Source: Phycisphaerales bacterium
Lineage (GTDB): Bacteria; Planctomycetota; Phycisphaerae; Sedimentisphaerales; Anaerobacaceae
Assembly: GCA_003170415.1 (NCBI GenBank)
Contig: PMZJ01000033.1
Coordinates: forward strand, 43,963 to 107,962
Reading direction: 5' to 3'
Length of the DNA stretch: 64,000 bases
Shown here: positions 38,959-49,728 of the stretch, in pieces
Position numbering within the stretch: position 1 is the stretch's first letter
How the letters are laid out: each line of letters begins with the position of its first letter
Program-made: the position numbers and the translations under genes
Notes under the pieces: model-generated
What the model was told of the DNA's origin: nothing
Databases searched by the model: none
What the model saw: the letters and a program-made list of their open reading frames with translations, nothing else

Positions 38959-40446
38959 ATGAAAATGTCGACCAACTCAAGAACAATGTGTTTGTTGGCG
39001 ATAGCGGCGATTTTGTCGTCGCCTTGTGTTGTTGCGCTCGCCGCGGCGGTTGCCAATGAAGGCGATCCGAATGCCGGCAAGGCGGAGGTTCCGACCTCCC
39101 TCGAGCAGCGAATGCAGAAGAAAATCAGCGTGGATTTCATGGACACGACGATTGACGATGTGATAAGGATTATGGCCGAGCAGGCCGACGTCGATGTAAT
39201 CAAGAGTCCGAAGGTCACCGGAACCGTAACCGCAAAGTTGAGCAACGTTCCTCTCGAAGAGGCGCTGCGGAACATTCTTGCCTCGCAGGGCTATGATTAC
39301 GTGATGAGCAAGAATATGATTAGAGTTGCGCCTTCTGACGAGATCACGCAAGAGGCCGAGAAACTGGTCACTAAGATTTATCGCGTCAACTATGCTGATA
39401 TCAAGGAGGTCGAAAAATCGCTGGGCAAGTTTGTTTCTCAACGCGGTGCGATATCGATCAATCAAGGGACCAGCAACATTATCGTTAAAGACACCGAGAG
39501 CAATGTCAAGGCAATCGGCGCCTTCATCGAGGAGATAGACCGTATTACCCCTCAGATACTTGTTGAGGCCAGAATCTACGATATCACCAGCAAAAACGAG
39601 CTTGACCTCGGAATCGAATGGATGGCGGGTCGCAATACCACTTATCAAGATAGCGACGGCACGACCACCATTGCTCCTGGAGCTCTGGGCCAAACCAAGA
39701 CCGGAGACACCGACCCCTTCACAACGGGCATATTCACCGGCGATACCGCCAAGACCACCGGCACTCAGGGCCTGCTTAAATTGGGCTGGTTGAAAAACAA
39801 CCTGAATATAGATGTGGTTCTCAAGGCGCAGCAGAACCTGATTAACGCCAAACTGCTCGCTAATCCGAGGATACTGGTGCTGGACAATGAAACCGCCAAC
39901 ATCGGGATTACTTCTCAAATCCCGTATCAGGAGCTTTCCCAGACATCTGGTGGCGGCGACATCGGCACAACGAGTTTCAAGGACGTGGGCGTAAAACTTA
40001 AGGTTACGCCTCACCTGACACGCGCTGATAAAATACGGATGATAGTTGAGCCGGAATTCAGCGTCCAGACAGGCAACGTGACGTTCGCTTCAGGTGCCCT
40101 TACGTATCCGCAGCCCATTGTGGCTACGCGAACAGCTAAGACCACCCTGCTGGTTGACAGCGGCCAGACGGTGGTGCTCGGCGGCCTGCGCAAAAAAGAC
40201 GTCAACAAAACGGTCAATAAAGTCCCGATACTGGGTGATATACCTTTAATTTGCTACCTGTTCAGGTTTGAGGGCGAAGACACCACCAACAGCGAAATGC
40301 TTGTCTTCATTACCCCAAGGATTGTCGCAGATGCGTCGCTTTCCGATGTAGAAAAGAAGCAATACGAGGTCACGGACTTTCCTGGCCCAGCGATTGAACA
40401 GACAAGGGCCGAAAAAGACGCCAAGGCCGGCAAGAGCGACAGATAA
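38959..40446 (+). CDS. pilQ: Secretin (PilQ/GspD family)
   Basis: IMAEQADVDVIKSPKVTGTVTAKLSNVPLEEALRNILASQGYDYV (STN/N0), VLDNETANIGITSQIPYQEL, VDSGQTVVLGGLRKKDVNKTVNKVPILGDIPLICYLFR. Confidence 0.93.
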   Translation: MKMSTNSRTMCLLAIAAILSSPCVVALAAAVANEGDPNAGKAEVPTSLEQRMQKKISVDFMDTTIDDVIRIMAEQADVDVIKSPKVTGTVTAKLSNVPLEEALRNILASQGYDYVMSKNMIRVAPSDEITQEAEKLVTKIYRVNYADIKEVEKSLGKFVSQRGAISINQGTSNIIVKDTESNVKAIGAFIEEIDRITPQILVEARIYDITSKNELDLGIEWMAGRNTTYQDSDGTTTIAPGALGQTKTGDTDPFTTGIFTGDTAKTTGTQGLLKLGWLKNNLNIDVVLKAQQNLINAKLLANPRILVLDNETANIGITSQIPYQELSQTSGGGDIGTTSFKDVGVKLKVTPHLTRADKIRMIVEPEFSVQTGNVTFASGALTYPQPIVATRTAKTTLLVDSGQTVVLGGLRKKDVNKTVNKVPILGDIPLICYLFRFEGEDTTNSEMLVFITPRIVADASLSDVEKKQYEVTDFPGPAIEQTRAEKDAKAGKSDR

Positions 40447-40546
40447 CAGCAGTTAATCAATGACTATTTCTTTATTATAACACCGACCAGGACAATATGC
40501 TGCTTGCAACCGAAGTCGAGGTTTATGATGGCCTGCCGGCACATAA

Positions 40547-43513
40547 TTATTTGGCCGATACTGCCGGCCGCAAGGTTGTTGGCAATGTATTGATTTTTAC
40601 AATCGACGATTTTAATCCCTGAGATGTTGCGGTCAGGGTCAGTACGCCCTCCTGCTGCTGCGACTGGACAATAATCTGCGCCAGGCCGTTGAATGTTTTG
40701 CGTTTCCAATCCTTTGCGGGGATAAAGACCCCAACCACACCCGGGTCGGCATTTAACTCTTCATACTGACGCCTGACGACAAGAGGAATACCCACCACGG
40801 CATAAACATTTCTGCCCTCTTTCAAGATTCCGAGGTCGAGCTTGAAATTCTGATTGGGGGTATTACGCTTAATGCCTGCTGAAATCAAATGGCCGTTGAC
40901 GTAAATGGACTGATTGTCGCTGATACTCTTTGTGAAGAGGGTAATTTTCATATCATCGCGGATGGCAGGCAACTCGAATAAGCCGCGAACGGCAATCAGG
41001 TTATCCGTCTTCGGGGTGTTTACCTCGGTTGCCTGTTTGAAGTCGGCCCAATTCGAATCGTTGAAATCATACGCCACCTGCGGGAAATTCCCTTTATCGG
41101 CTATGAACGCCATTTTCAAATCTCTAATCAGCTCAGGCCTTGTGGTATCAAGGAACTGGTCGGGCTCGTGGCTGGAAGGGTCGCCGTTGCCGACGCCGAG
41201 GATTTTGCCCTGTCCCTGAAGAGCGAATGATATTTCATTGCCGGCGGTCGGAACGACGCGTCCCTTATCGTCTTCGACCTGGACAGTTATAACCGATACA
41301 TTTTCCCCATCGGCTTTGATTGAATCGCGGTCGGGAATCAGATGTATCACAGAGGGCTCGCCTGTAGTTTCGACTTTATCGGTTATTATTTCTTTATTTG
41401 CCTTATACCCCTTAGCCAGCAGGGTTCCCGGCTGGTAATTGACATCCCACTGGATATGAGAAAGTTTCGGCATTGGTTTTCGGCCCAAGGATTTATCGTT
41501 GAGGAAAAGCTCGACTTCATCGCAATTGCCGTAAACCCAGACATTGACGGGTTTTCCTTCTTTGCCTGCCCAGTTCCAGTGAGTGGAAATATGCAGGGTG
41601 GGTTCATCTGTCCACACCGATTTGAGGTAATAGAACGTATCTTTAGGGAAGCCACAGGTGTCGAGGATACCGTATTGCGTAGAGACCTGAGGCCAGCCGA
41701 AGGGGTTTGCCTCGCCTCGATAGTCGAAGCCGGTCCAGAAGAACAATCCGGCAACAAACTGGCGCTCGGCACAAAACTGGATTCCTCTTTCAATGCCGTG
41801 GCCTGAAAAGCGGCGGCCGGAAGAGCCGTGGTCTGACGGGGCCATGTGGGCGTTTGGTCTGTCATCTTCGTAAACGCCGCGTGTTGCGCCGGTGGTGGAT
41901 TCTTCGGTAAGCATAGAGGGCTGGCTGGGAAAGTTCTTGTGGTGCTCATCGATATTTCCGTGAACGATGTAATTATATCCCATCAAATCTATTACGGTCG
42001 AGATACCCTGTCCCCATCCGCCGCTGATTGCGGCGGTGACGCGGCGGGTTGGGTCAAGACGTTTTACGAATGCCTGCATAGTCGAGGCGATGCGTGCGCC
42101 TTTAATGTTTCCTTCTATCGCCCATTCCTCGTTGCCGATAGACCACGCGATAACGCAGGGATGATTACGGTCGCGCAGAATCATTCTTTCTAACTGCTGG
42201 AAGTGCTCCGGCGATACTCCCATCAAACGGTTTTCGTCGAGGACGAGCATCCCCAGCCGGTCACAGGTATCGAGCAATTCGGGAGTGGGCGGGTTATGAG
42301 AGCAGCGATAGGCGTTACAGCCCATTGATTTTAATCTGGTAATCCGAAATTCCTGCAGGGCATCGGGGATGGCCGTACCCACGCCGGCGTGGTCCTGATG
42401 ATTGTTTGTGCCTTTAATCGCGACGTGTTTGCCGTTCAAAAATAATCCTTCATTAGGGTCAAAACGAACAGAGCGGATACCAAAAGTGGTTTCGTAACGG
42501 TCAACCACCTCGCCCTTTGAACGCAGGGTCGTGATAAGTTTATGCAGATAAGGGGATTCGAGAGACCATAGTTTGGGATTGTTGACGTCCAGAACACAGG
42601 AGTATTCTTTTGTTTCGCCTGGTTTTAGAATGAGGGATTTTACTTCTCCCGTTGTAATCGGTTTTCCATCGGCATCCTGAATGGTTTGGGCAATATCGAA
42701 GGCGGCCTCGTTATTACCATCATTGGCGACAGTAGTCGCGGCGGTAATTTGGGCCGACTTGTTATCGATTTGGGAGGTGACAAACGTGCCGTACTGGGCG
42801 ACGTGCAGGGGGGAAGTTTTGGTGAGCCAGACGTGGCGATATATTCCCGCCCCTTCGTAAAACCAGCCCTCTTCCATAGTGACATCAACGCGCACGGCGA
42901 TTACGTTCTCGCCACCGTAATTGAGGTAATCGGTAATATCGTACTGGAAGCTGCTGTAGCCGGAGTGTTCCGTGCCGATGTAGAAACCATTTATAAAAAG
43001 ACGGGAGTCACGATGAACGCCGTCGAATTCGATGACGATTCTGCGGCCGAGGTCGGATTCGGGAATGGAAAACTTTTTGCGATACCAGCCGACGCTTGTT
43101 TCGGGGAAATTCCTGCCGATGGCTTTATAGCCGTGACTATGGCTGCCTTTGCTGTCGAAAGGCATCTCTACCGCCCAGTCGTGGGGCAGGTTGATGATGC
43201 GCCAGGCCCGGTCGTCAAAATTGCCTGCCGCGGGGCCGTCGCCGTAACCGGTTTTTGCCCAATAAGAAAAATAGGAAGTGCCGTACTTGAAATCTTTATC
43301 GGTATCGTAAGCGTGGCCTAATGCAAACAGCCAGTTTGAGTCCATTAACAATCGTTCCCGGCACGCAGTGACCGCATTTGAATCATTTGACCTGGCAGGG
43401 GAAGCGATTAAAGTCAGGAAAAGAATCTCCCCAAATATCAGGGTTGCGAATAATGATTTTTTATCCAGCTTCATTTTGTTGTTCCTTTGTGCAGGATTGA
43501 TACCGAATTTCAA
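40547..43513 (-). CDS. Glycoside hydrolase family 2 (beta-galactosidase-like)
   Basis: WRIINLPHDWAVEMPF, GYSSFQYDITDYLNYGGENVIAVRVD, MGCNAYRCSHNPPTPELLDTCDRLGMLVLDEN, AWSIGNEE; signal peptide follows an internal Met (KLDKKSLFATLIFGEILFLTLIASPARS). Confidence 0.92.
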   Translation of the reverse strand: MKFGINPAQRNNKMKLDKKSLFATLIFGEILFLTLIASPARSNDSNAVTACRERLLMDSNWLFALGHAYDTDKDFKYGTSYFSYWAKTGYGDGPAAGNFDDRAWRIINLPHDWAVEMPFDSKGSHSHGYKAIGRNFPETSVGWYRKKFSIPESDLGRRIVIEFDGVHRDSRLFINGFYIGTEHSGYSSFQYDITDYLNYGGENVIAVRVDVTMEEGWFYEGAGIYRHVWLTKTSPLHVAQYGTFVTSQIDNKSAQITAATTVANDGNNEAAFDIAQTIQDADGKPITTGEVKSLILKPGETKEYSCVLDVNNPKLWSLESPYLHKLITTLRSKGEVVDRYETTFGIRSVRFDPNEGLFLNGKHVAIKGTNNHQDHAGVGTAIPDALQEFRITRLKSMGCNAYRCSHNPPTPELLDTCDRLGMLVLDENRLMGVSPEHFQQLERMILRDRNHPCVIAWSIGNEEWAIEGNIKGARIASTMQAFVKRLDPTRRVTAAISGGWGQGISTVIDLMGYNYIVHGNIDEHHKNFPSQPSMLTEESTTGATRGVYEDDRPNAHMAPSDHGSSGRRFSGHGIERGIQFCAERQFVAGLFFWTGFDYRGEANPFGWPQVSTQYGILDTCGFPKDTFYYLKSVWTDEPTLHISTHWNWAGKEGKPVNVWVYGNCDEVELFLNDKSLGRKPMPKLSHIQWDVNYQPGTLLAKGYKANKEIITDKVETTGEPSVIHLIPDRDSIKADGENVSVITVQVEDDKGRVVPTAGNEISFALQGQGKILGVGNGDPSSHEPDQFLDTTRPELIRDLKMAFIADKGNFPQVAYDFNDSNWADFKQATEVNTPKTDNLIAVRGLFELPAIRDDMKITLFTKSISDNQSIYVNGHLISAGIKRNTPNQNFKLDLGILKEGRNVYAVVGIPLVVRRQYEELNADPGVVGVFIPAKDWKRKTFNGLAQIIVQSQQQEGVLTLTATSQGLKSSIVKINTLPTTLRPAVSAK

Positions 43514-43562
43514 GCTTATTATCTGGTTTGTGAGCTGCCCGATTAATTATAAGCAAAATTTC

Positions 43563-44258
43563 TTATTTGTCTTTCTGGCCGTAATAAGCGTTTTTGCCGT
43601 GTTTGCGAAGGTAGTGTTTGTCTAAAAGTTCTTTGCTGATTTGATGTTGTTTAGAATTTAAAACCAGCGTCCTCGTCGCCATTGTCGCTATTTCTTCGAG
43701 AACGACCATTGCCTCGACTGCCTGCCCCGCGGTTTTTCCCCAGCTAAACGGCCCGTGGTTTGCGACCAGTGCCGCCTGCATTTGCATCGGGTCAATCTTG
43801 GAAAACCGCTTGACGATTGCCTTGCCGGTGTTCAGCTCGTAGCCGTTTTGTATTTCTTTTTTCGTCAGTGGCCTGGTGACGGGCACCGCGCCGTAAAAAT
43901 AATCCGCGTGCGTGGTGCCTAAGCATGGTATTTCCCTGCACGCCTGTGCCCAGACCGTTGCGCTTAATGAATGCGCGTGACATATACCGCCGATTGCGTT
44001 GAAACTTCTGTATAGCTCCAAATGCGTCGGCGTATCGGATGATGGCTTGAGATTGCCCTCGACGACTTTACCCGCCAGGTCCACCAGCACTATCTTGTCG
44101 GTCGTCAGTTCCTCGTAAGATACGCCGCTGGGCTTTATCGCGACTATCCCCGCTGCACGGTCGATTCCGCTAACATTGCCCCAACTACAAATGACAAGGT
44201 TTTTCTTGTGCAATAATATATTCGCGTCGCAAACGGATTTTTTCAGTTCTTCGTGCAT
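43563..44258 (-). CDS. araD: L-ribulose-5-phosphate 4-epimerase
   Basis: LVICSWGNVSGIDRAAGIVAIKPSGVSYEELT, SSDTPTHLELYRSFNAIGGICHAHSLSATVWAQA, VANHGPFSWG. Confidence 0.93.
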   Translation of the reverse strand: MHEELKKSVCDANILLHKKNLVICSWGNVSGIDRAAGIVAIKPSGVSYEELTTDKIVLVDLAGKVVEGNLKPSSDTPTHLELYRSFNAIGGICHAHSLSATVWAQACREIPCLGTTHADYFYGAVPVTRPLTKKEIQNGYELNTGKAIVKRFSKIDPMQMQAALVANHGPFSWGKTAGQAVEAMVVLEEIATMATRTLVLNSKQHQISKELLDKHYLRKHGKNAYYGQKDK

Positions 44259-45913
44259 AGGTCTTTAATATTCAAAAGTTCCTTCATAACGTTCGCCATT
44301 GTTCCCGAACCAAAAGCGTCGTGAATATGTTTATAAAGGGTGTAAACCCTCTTGTAAATGGCGTGGTTTTCCGCAATTGGTTTGTAAGTAACCTTTTTTA
44401 TCCCGCACATTGCCGTCTGCGCCTCGGCGAAATTTTTGTAACCACCCGCCGTAACCGCCGCCGCGATTGCCGCGCCAAGCGCGCAGCTTTGTGCCGAGCG
44501 AGACACTTTCATTTCCCTTCCCGTAACATCCGCGTAAATCTGCATAACCAGCGGGCTTTTTTCCGCTATCCCGCCGCAGTTTATTACTTCCGATACCTTA
44601 ACACCATATTCCTCAAACCTGTTTATGATTGTCAACGCCCCGAACGCCGTCGCTTCAATCAATGCCCGGTATATCTCTTCGGGCTTCGTATGCAGCGTCT
44701 GACCCAGAAGTAAACCCGTCAGCCGCTGGTCAACTAAGATGGTGCGATTACCGTTATTCCAATCCAGGGCCAGCAATCCGGATTGTCCGGGTTTTAGTTT
44801 CGCCGCTTTTTTGGTTAGTGCGTCGTGTGAACCCGCTGCCTTGCCTCCCGGCTGGATATAATTCACAAACCAGTTGAATATGTCCCCAACCGCCGACTGT
44901 CCCGCCTCAAGCCCTATATACCCAGGCAGTATCGACCCATCAACTATCCCACATATCCCAGGGATGTCCGCCAATTGCTTGCCGGATTCGGTTACTAACG
45001 TGTCGCAGGTGCTTGTCCCGATTATCTTGACCAATTTCCCTGTCCCGATACCTGAGCCAATTGCGCCCAGATGTGCGTCAAACGCGCCAACCGCAACTGA
45101 TATACCTGCTTTCAATCCTAATTTTTTCGCCCATTGCTGCGTGAGTTTCCCCGCCTCGGTTTCAACGGTATATGTCTTGTCATACAGCCGGTATCGCAGT
45201 TCGCCGAGTTTGGGGTCTAATTTCGCGAGGAAATCTTTTGCAGGCAGTCCGCCCCAGTCCGCGTTGAACATCGCCTTATGTCCCGCTGCGCATCTGCTGC
45301 GTTTCATCACCTCCGGCTTTTCAGTCCCCGTCAGCACAGCGGGTATATAATCGCAGCACTCAACCCAGCTATACGCCGCGTCAAATACCTTCGGGTCGGT
45401 CCGCAGGCAATGCAGTATCTTGCTGAAAAACCATTCCGATGAATACACCTGCCCGCACTTGGCTAAATATTCCGGATGTTCTTTTTTCGCAAGCTCGGTT
45501 ATTTCCGCCGCCTCGGCAAAACCCGTGTGGTCCTTCCAAAGCCACGCCTGTGCGTTTTTATTTTTCTTAAACTCAGGCAGCATTCCCAAAGGCGTGCCGT
45601 TCTTATTCACAGGCAGGGGGGTTGACCCGGTCGTATCAACACCGATTCCAATTATTTGACCTGCGTCAAACTTTTTGACTGTTTTCTTCGCTTGAAGTAC
45701 GGCTTTTTTGATTGTTACTTCGATACCTTTGACATAATCCGCCGGATTTTGCCTGGCCAGGTTATGGTCATTCTTATCAAGAATAATCCCGGCCTGTCCC
45801 GTCGGGTATTCATAAACTGCCGTGCCGATTTCTTTTCCGTCCGCGATATCAACTATCACGCACCGGACTGAATTTGTCCCGTAATCCAATCCTATTGTAT
45901 ATGCCATTTTCAA
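44243..45913 (-). CDS. araB: Ribulokinase
   Basis: YTIGLDYGTNSVRCVIVDIADGKEIGTAVYEYP; KDHTGFAEAAEI; CGGIAEKSPLVMQIYADVTGREM. Confidence 0.93.
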   Translation of the reverse strand: MKMAYTIGLDYGTNSVRCVIVDIADGKEIGTAVYEYPTGQAGIILDKNDHNLARQNPADYVKGIEVTIKKAVLQAKKTVKKFDAGQIIGIGVDTTGSTPLPVNKNGTPLGMLPEFKKNKNAQAWLWKDHTGFAEAAEITELAKKEHPEYLAKCGQVYSSEWFFSKILHCLRTDPKVFDAAYSWVECCDYIPAVLTGTEKPEVMKRSRCAAGHKAMFNADWGGLPAKDFLAKLDPKLGELRYRLYDKTYTVETEAGKLTQQWAKKLGLKAGISVAVGAFDAHLGAIGSGIGTGKLVKIIGTSTCDTLVTESGKQLADIPGICGIVDGSILPGYIGLEAGQSAVGDIFNWFVNYIQPGGKAAGSHDALTKKAAKLKPGQSGLLALDWNNGNRTILVDQRLTGLLLGQTLHTKPEEIYRALIEATAFGALTIINRFEEYGVKVSEVINCGGIAEKSPLVMQIYADVTGREMKVSRSAQSCALGAAIAAAVTAGGYKNFAEAQTAMCGIKKVTYKPIAENHAIYKRVYTLYKHIHDAFGSGTMANVMKELLNIKDLCTKN

Positions 45914-45931
45914 ATGCCCTTAATCTCGTAA

Positions 45932-46876
45932 CTAACTTTTTGCTTTTCGTCTGCCAAGAATCTGGTCGGTTATAACTCCGATAAGAATGACTGTCCCCAT
46001 AACCGCGAAATTCAGCGAGCTCGGAATGCCTAACAGGTTGACAAGATTCTGCAAAACCTGCAACAATGCGGCTCCGATAACGATTCCGATAATAGAACCC
46101 TCGCCGCCTCGAAGCGAACACCCGCCAAGCACCGCCGCCGCGATTGCGTAAAGCTCATAGAAATTCCCGTGCGACGAAGGCGAAATCGAATTGGTATAAA
46201 ACGCCAGCAGTATCGCGCCAAAACCCGCCATTAGGGCTGATACAACGTACGAACTTGCGATGACCAAAGAGGTATTGATGCCTGAAAATCGCGCCGCCTC
46301 CTCGTTTCTGCCCACCGCGAAAAGGTATCGCCCATAGACCGAGCGGTGCAGAACGACCCACATAATAAAGCTGATGATAATCAAAAGAACAAATGGCATT
46401 GGCACGCCCAGTACATGGCCTGTGGTTAATTTCTGCAATGTCTCGAAACCCGTGCAGTAACCAAAGCCCAGCGTCTGGTCTTCCGCGATATAACGCGCCA
46501 GCCCCCGATAAAATAAAAGCCCGCACAGAGTGACAATAAAAGGTTGCAAATGCATTTTAGTGACTAAGAAGCCGTGAAAAACCCCTACCGCGATGGCAAT
46601 CAGCAGGATGGCTGCGATAGCCAATGGCCACGGCCAGCCCCACTGCATCAGCATAAACGAAAGCAAAACCCCGAACAAAGCGAAAAGCGACCCGACCGAA
46701 AGGTCGATACCGCCCGTGATAATTACTACGCCTACGCCGATACTGAATATGCCGAACATCCCGACTAAGCGAGCGGTGTTCTGCAAATTCATAACGCTCA
46801 GAAACAGCGGATTTAGAATTGTCACCACAACGCATAAAACAACCAGCATTGCGAATATACCGATTTCCTTTTTCAT
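45932..46876 (-). CDS. Sugar ABC transporter permease (RbsC/AraH-like)
   Basis: NLQNTARLVGMFGIFSIGVGVVIITGGIDLSVGSLFAL; AAAVLGGCSLRGGEGSIIGIVIGAALLQVLQNLVNLLGI. Confidence 0.92.
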   Translation of the reverse strand: MKKEIGIFAMLVVLCVVVTILNPLFLSVMNLQNTARLVGMFGIFSIGVGVVIITGGIDLSVGSLFALFGVLLSFMLMQWGWPWPLAIAAILLIAIAVGVFHGFLVTKMHLQPFIVTLCGLLFYRGLARYIAEDQTLGFGYCTGFETLQKLTTGHVLGVPMPFVLLIIISFIMWVVLHRSVYGRYLFAVGRNEEAARFSGINTSLVIASSYVVSALMAGFGAILLAFYTNSISPSSHGNFYELYAIAAAVLGGCSLRGGEGSIIGIVIGAALLQVLQNLVNLLGIPSSLNFAVMGTVILIGVITDQILGRRKAKS

Positions 46877-46884
46877 TCTGCTCC

Positions 46885-48414
46885 TTAGTTGTCTTTATTG
46901 CCTGCCCAGCTCGTCTGCCCGACCGCCAATCGCATTACGGCCTCTTCCTCGAATTTGTCGCGGGTAAGAATTCCCGTGATTTGACCTTCATGCATCACCG
47001 CGATGCGGTCGCTGACGCCGAGAATCTCTTCCATATCCGAGCTTATCATTACAATCACAACCCCGCTATCAGCCAGGGCGCGCATAATGTGATATATTTC
47101 CGCCTTGGAGCCGACGTCGATACCGCGCGTCGGCTCATCGAAAATTATTACCTTTGGTTTTAAGGCAAGCCATTTCGCAAGAACTACCTTTTGCTGGGTT
47201 CCGCCGCTGAGGTTTTTGACCAATGTCTCAACGGACGTAAGTTTTATTTTCAGCTTTTCGCATTGCTTCTCCGAGACGCTTGTTTCCCGTTTGCGTTGTA
47301 TAAGGCCCAAAATGGTATAGCTGTTCAAATCCGGCAGCGTGATGTTCTCGCGGAAAGTCATATCCGTTACAAGACCCGATTTTCTGCGGTCTTCAGGTAT
47401 CAGGTAAATCCCGTTTTCGATAGCGTCGCCTGCACAGCGTATCTGCAATTTCTCTCCGGCGATACTTATATCACCGCCCGTAATCGTATCAACCCCGAAA
47501 ATCGCGTGGGCCATTTCAGTCCTGCCCGCTCCCACAAGCCCTGCGAATCCGAGTATCTCCCCGCGTGATGCCTCGAACGTGATTTTATGGTGTGGGTATC
47601 TCTGCGTGGCCAAATCGCTGACGCGAAAATAATTATCCCTGGCCTGCGACTTCGGCGAGACAAAGAAATCTTCGAGTTTTCTGCCTATCATCAGCCGGAC
47701 CATATTGTCGTGAGTTATCTTGTCCCGTTCGAGCGAGCCGGCGTTCACCCCGTCACGCAGGCCCACAACGCGGTCGGCGCATTCCTTAACTTCTGACAAG
47801 CGGTGCGATATATAAATGATGCTTACGCTGCTGGAACGCAGCTGCCGTATCACCTCGAATAGTTTTTTTGTTTCCGCCAGAGTTAAACTTGACGTCGGCT
47901 CATCCATAATCAACAGCCGTGCGTTCAGTGATAGTGCTTTTGCGACTTCCACCATTTGCTGCTGCGCGATGGACATCCGGCTCAAAACAGTTTTTGGGGG
48001 CAGATTGAGCCCCAGTTGCTTCAGGTATGGTTCTGTCTGGGCCCACATCTTCTTTCGATTGATAATTCTTAGCGGTCCCAGTCGCGTCGGCTCTCTGCCT
48101 AAAAATATGTTCCCCGCGATACTTAGATTATCTAGGATATTTAGCTCCTGGTGGATAAAGCCAATCCCCAGCTTGATTGCGTCGGAAACGTTTTTAATAA
48201 CGACGGGTTGTCCCTCAATTTTGATTGTCCCCGAGTCCTGCTGCAAAACCCCGCCGAGTATATTCATCAGCGTTGACTTGCCTGCCCCGTTCTCGCCAAT
48301 CAGCGCCACCACCTCGCCGGCATATACCGTCAGGTCAACCTTATCGAGCGCCTTCACGCCCGGAAAGTCCTTCTCGATTCCATGCATCTGGAGCAATGGC
48401 TTGTCAGCGGTCAT
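46885..48414 (-). CDS. Sugar ABC transporter ATP-binding protein (RbsA/AraG-like, two ATPase domains)
   Basis: GIEKDFPGVKALDKVDLTVYAGEVVALIGENGAGKSTLMNILGGV; LSGGTQQKVVLAKWLALKPKVIIFDEPTRGIDVGSKAEIY. Confidence 0.94.
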   Translation of the reverse strand: MTADKPLLQMHGIEKDFPGVKALDKVDLTVYAGEVVALIGENGAGKSTLMNILGGVLQQDSGTIKIEGQPVVIKNVSDAIKLGIGFIHQELNILDNLSIAGNIFLGREPTRLGPLRIINRKKMWAQTEPYLKQLGLNLPPKTVLSRMSIAQQQMVEVAKALSLNARLLIMDEPTSSLTLAETKKLFEVIRQLRSSSVSIIYISHRLSEVKECADRVVGLRDGVNAGSLERDKITHDNMVRLMIGRKLEDFFVSPKSQARDNYFRVSDLATQRYPHHKITFEASRGEILGFAGLVGAGRTEMAHAIFGVDTITGGDISIAGEKLQIRCAGDAIENGIYLIPEDRRKSGLVTDMTFRENITLPDLNSYTILGLIQRKRETSVSEKQCEKLKIKLTSVETLVKNLSGGTQQKVVLAKWLALKPKVIIFDEPTRGIDVGSKAEIYHIMRALADSGVVIVMISSDMEEILGVSDRIAVMHEGQITGILTRDKFEEEAVMRLAVGQTSWAGNKDN

Positions 48415-48441
48415 AAGTCAGTCAGAAATTAATCTGCGTGA

Positions 48442-49413
48442 TTACTTTTTCAGGATTTCGTGGACCTTGTCCATAAACGGCCCGACGTTGTCTTTTTTAA
48501 TGATTATCGTGGGTACAATAATCATCCCGTTCGCCGGTATCTTCACCTCGTTGCCCTTTACTAAGTCCGCCAGCACCTTCATCGAACGGTATCCGAACTC
48601 GAATGGCTGTTGCACAACCGTCCCGTATATGTGCCCGTCGCGCACGCCCGTCAGCGTCTCTTCGTTCTCGTCGAAGCATACGATTTTCACTTTCTCCAGC
48701 TTGCCCGCATCCTTGATGGCGTTGAGGATAGCGGGCCCATTGTAATTCCAAAGCCCTACGCAGCAGGCCAAATCAGGATATTTCACTAGGGCGTCCGCCA
48801 CGTTCGATTTCGCGCGAACCTGGTCCACGTCGTCGGTTCTCACGTCGATTATTTCGATTTTTGTCCCTGCGATTGCCTCTTTGATTCCCTGTATTCTTTC
48901 CTTTGCGTTCTGCGTATCCTGTTTACCGACAAACAGCATAATCTTGCCGCCATTTGGCAATACCTCTTTAATCATCTCGCCCGCCTGCCTGCCTGCTGCC
49001 ACGTTGTCCGTCCCGATGTAGCATTTCCGCTTGCTCCCTGGTATATCACTGTCGCAGGTAATAACGGTTATCTTGCCCGCAAGCTCATCAATAAACGGCT
49101 TCTGGTTTAACGGGTCAACCGGCGATATCGCGATTCCTTTTACGCCTCTGGCCAGTAAATCATCGATAATCCTTCGCTGCTCCGCCGGGGTCGCATCCGA
49201 TGTAATTCTGAAATCAACATCCATATCCGGCGACTCACTCGCTGCCTTCTCGCATCCTCTTTTCGCGAAAAACCAGAAATTAGCCGTGTTATTGGTTATA
49301 AAAGCTAATTTTGTTTTTCCCGATTTGCTGCCTTGCTCTTTAGAATATCCTGCAGTGAGTACCCCCAAAACAAGTGCAACAGCCATTAAACTGATGAATA
49401 CTGACTTCTTCAT
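48442..49413 (-). CDS. Sugar-binding periplasmic protein (LacI/RbsB type)
   Basis: Signal peptide; KLAFITNNTANFWFFAKRGCEKAA; GVKGIAISPVDPLNQKPFIDELAGKITVITCDSDIPGSKRKCYIGTDN. Confidence 0.93.
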   Translation of the reverse strand: MKKSVFISLMAVALVLGVLTAGYSKEQGSKSGKTKLAFITNNTANFWFFAKRGCEKAASESPDMDVDFRITSDATPAEQRRIIDDLLARGVKGIAISPVDPLNQKPFIDELAGKITVITCDSDIPGSKRKCYIGTDNVAAGRQAGEMIKEVLPNGGKIMLFVGKQDTQNAKERIQGIKEAIAGTKIEIIDVRTDDVDQVRAKSNVADALVKYPDLACCVGLWNYNGPAILNAIKDAGKLEKVKIVCFDENEETLTGVRDGHIYGTVVQQPFEFGYRSMKVLADLVKGNEVKIPANGMIIVPTIIIKKDNVGPFMDKVHEILKK

Positions 49414-49645
49414 TTTTGAATCCTTTCATATAAGGTTTTTCATAAGTAATAATGCGTGCTGAATGGCTATTATATGTATTTGCCTGCCTTCATCAACACC
49501 TCTTTACTCTTCTCGTGGCCAAACCCAGACAGACGGTTACCGCTGATTGGTAATCCCTCAAAAAGCGCAACCCCGCACCCGGCTGGTTTTGCTACGCGAA
49601 ATTCGACGCAGAACAAGGCCCTGCGGGCACAATGCGAGAGGAGAG

Positions 49646-49728
49646 TGGGCCGGGCAGGATTTGAACCTACGTAGGCTTTCGCCAGCGGATTTACAGTCCG
49701 CTCCCTTTAGCCACTCGGGCACCGACCC
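49646..49728 (-). tRNA. tRNA-Tyr(GTA)
   Basis: Reverse strand GGGTCGGTGCCCGAGTGGCTAAAGGGAGCGGACTGTAAATCCGCTGGCGAAAGCCTACGTAGGTTCAAATCCTGCCCGGCCCA; acceptor 7 bp pairs, type II variable arm, CCA not encoded. Confidence 0.93.

Noticed and set aside
38977-40014. 345-aa antisense ORF opposite the secretin gene
   Set aside because: Fully antisense to a clear secretin CDS; no recognisable motif, and long antisense ORFs are expected from codon bias.
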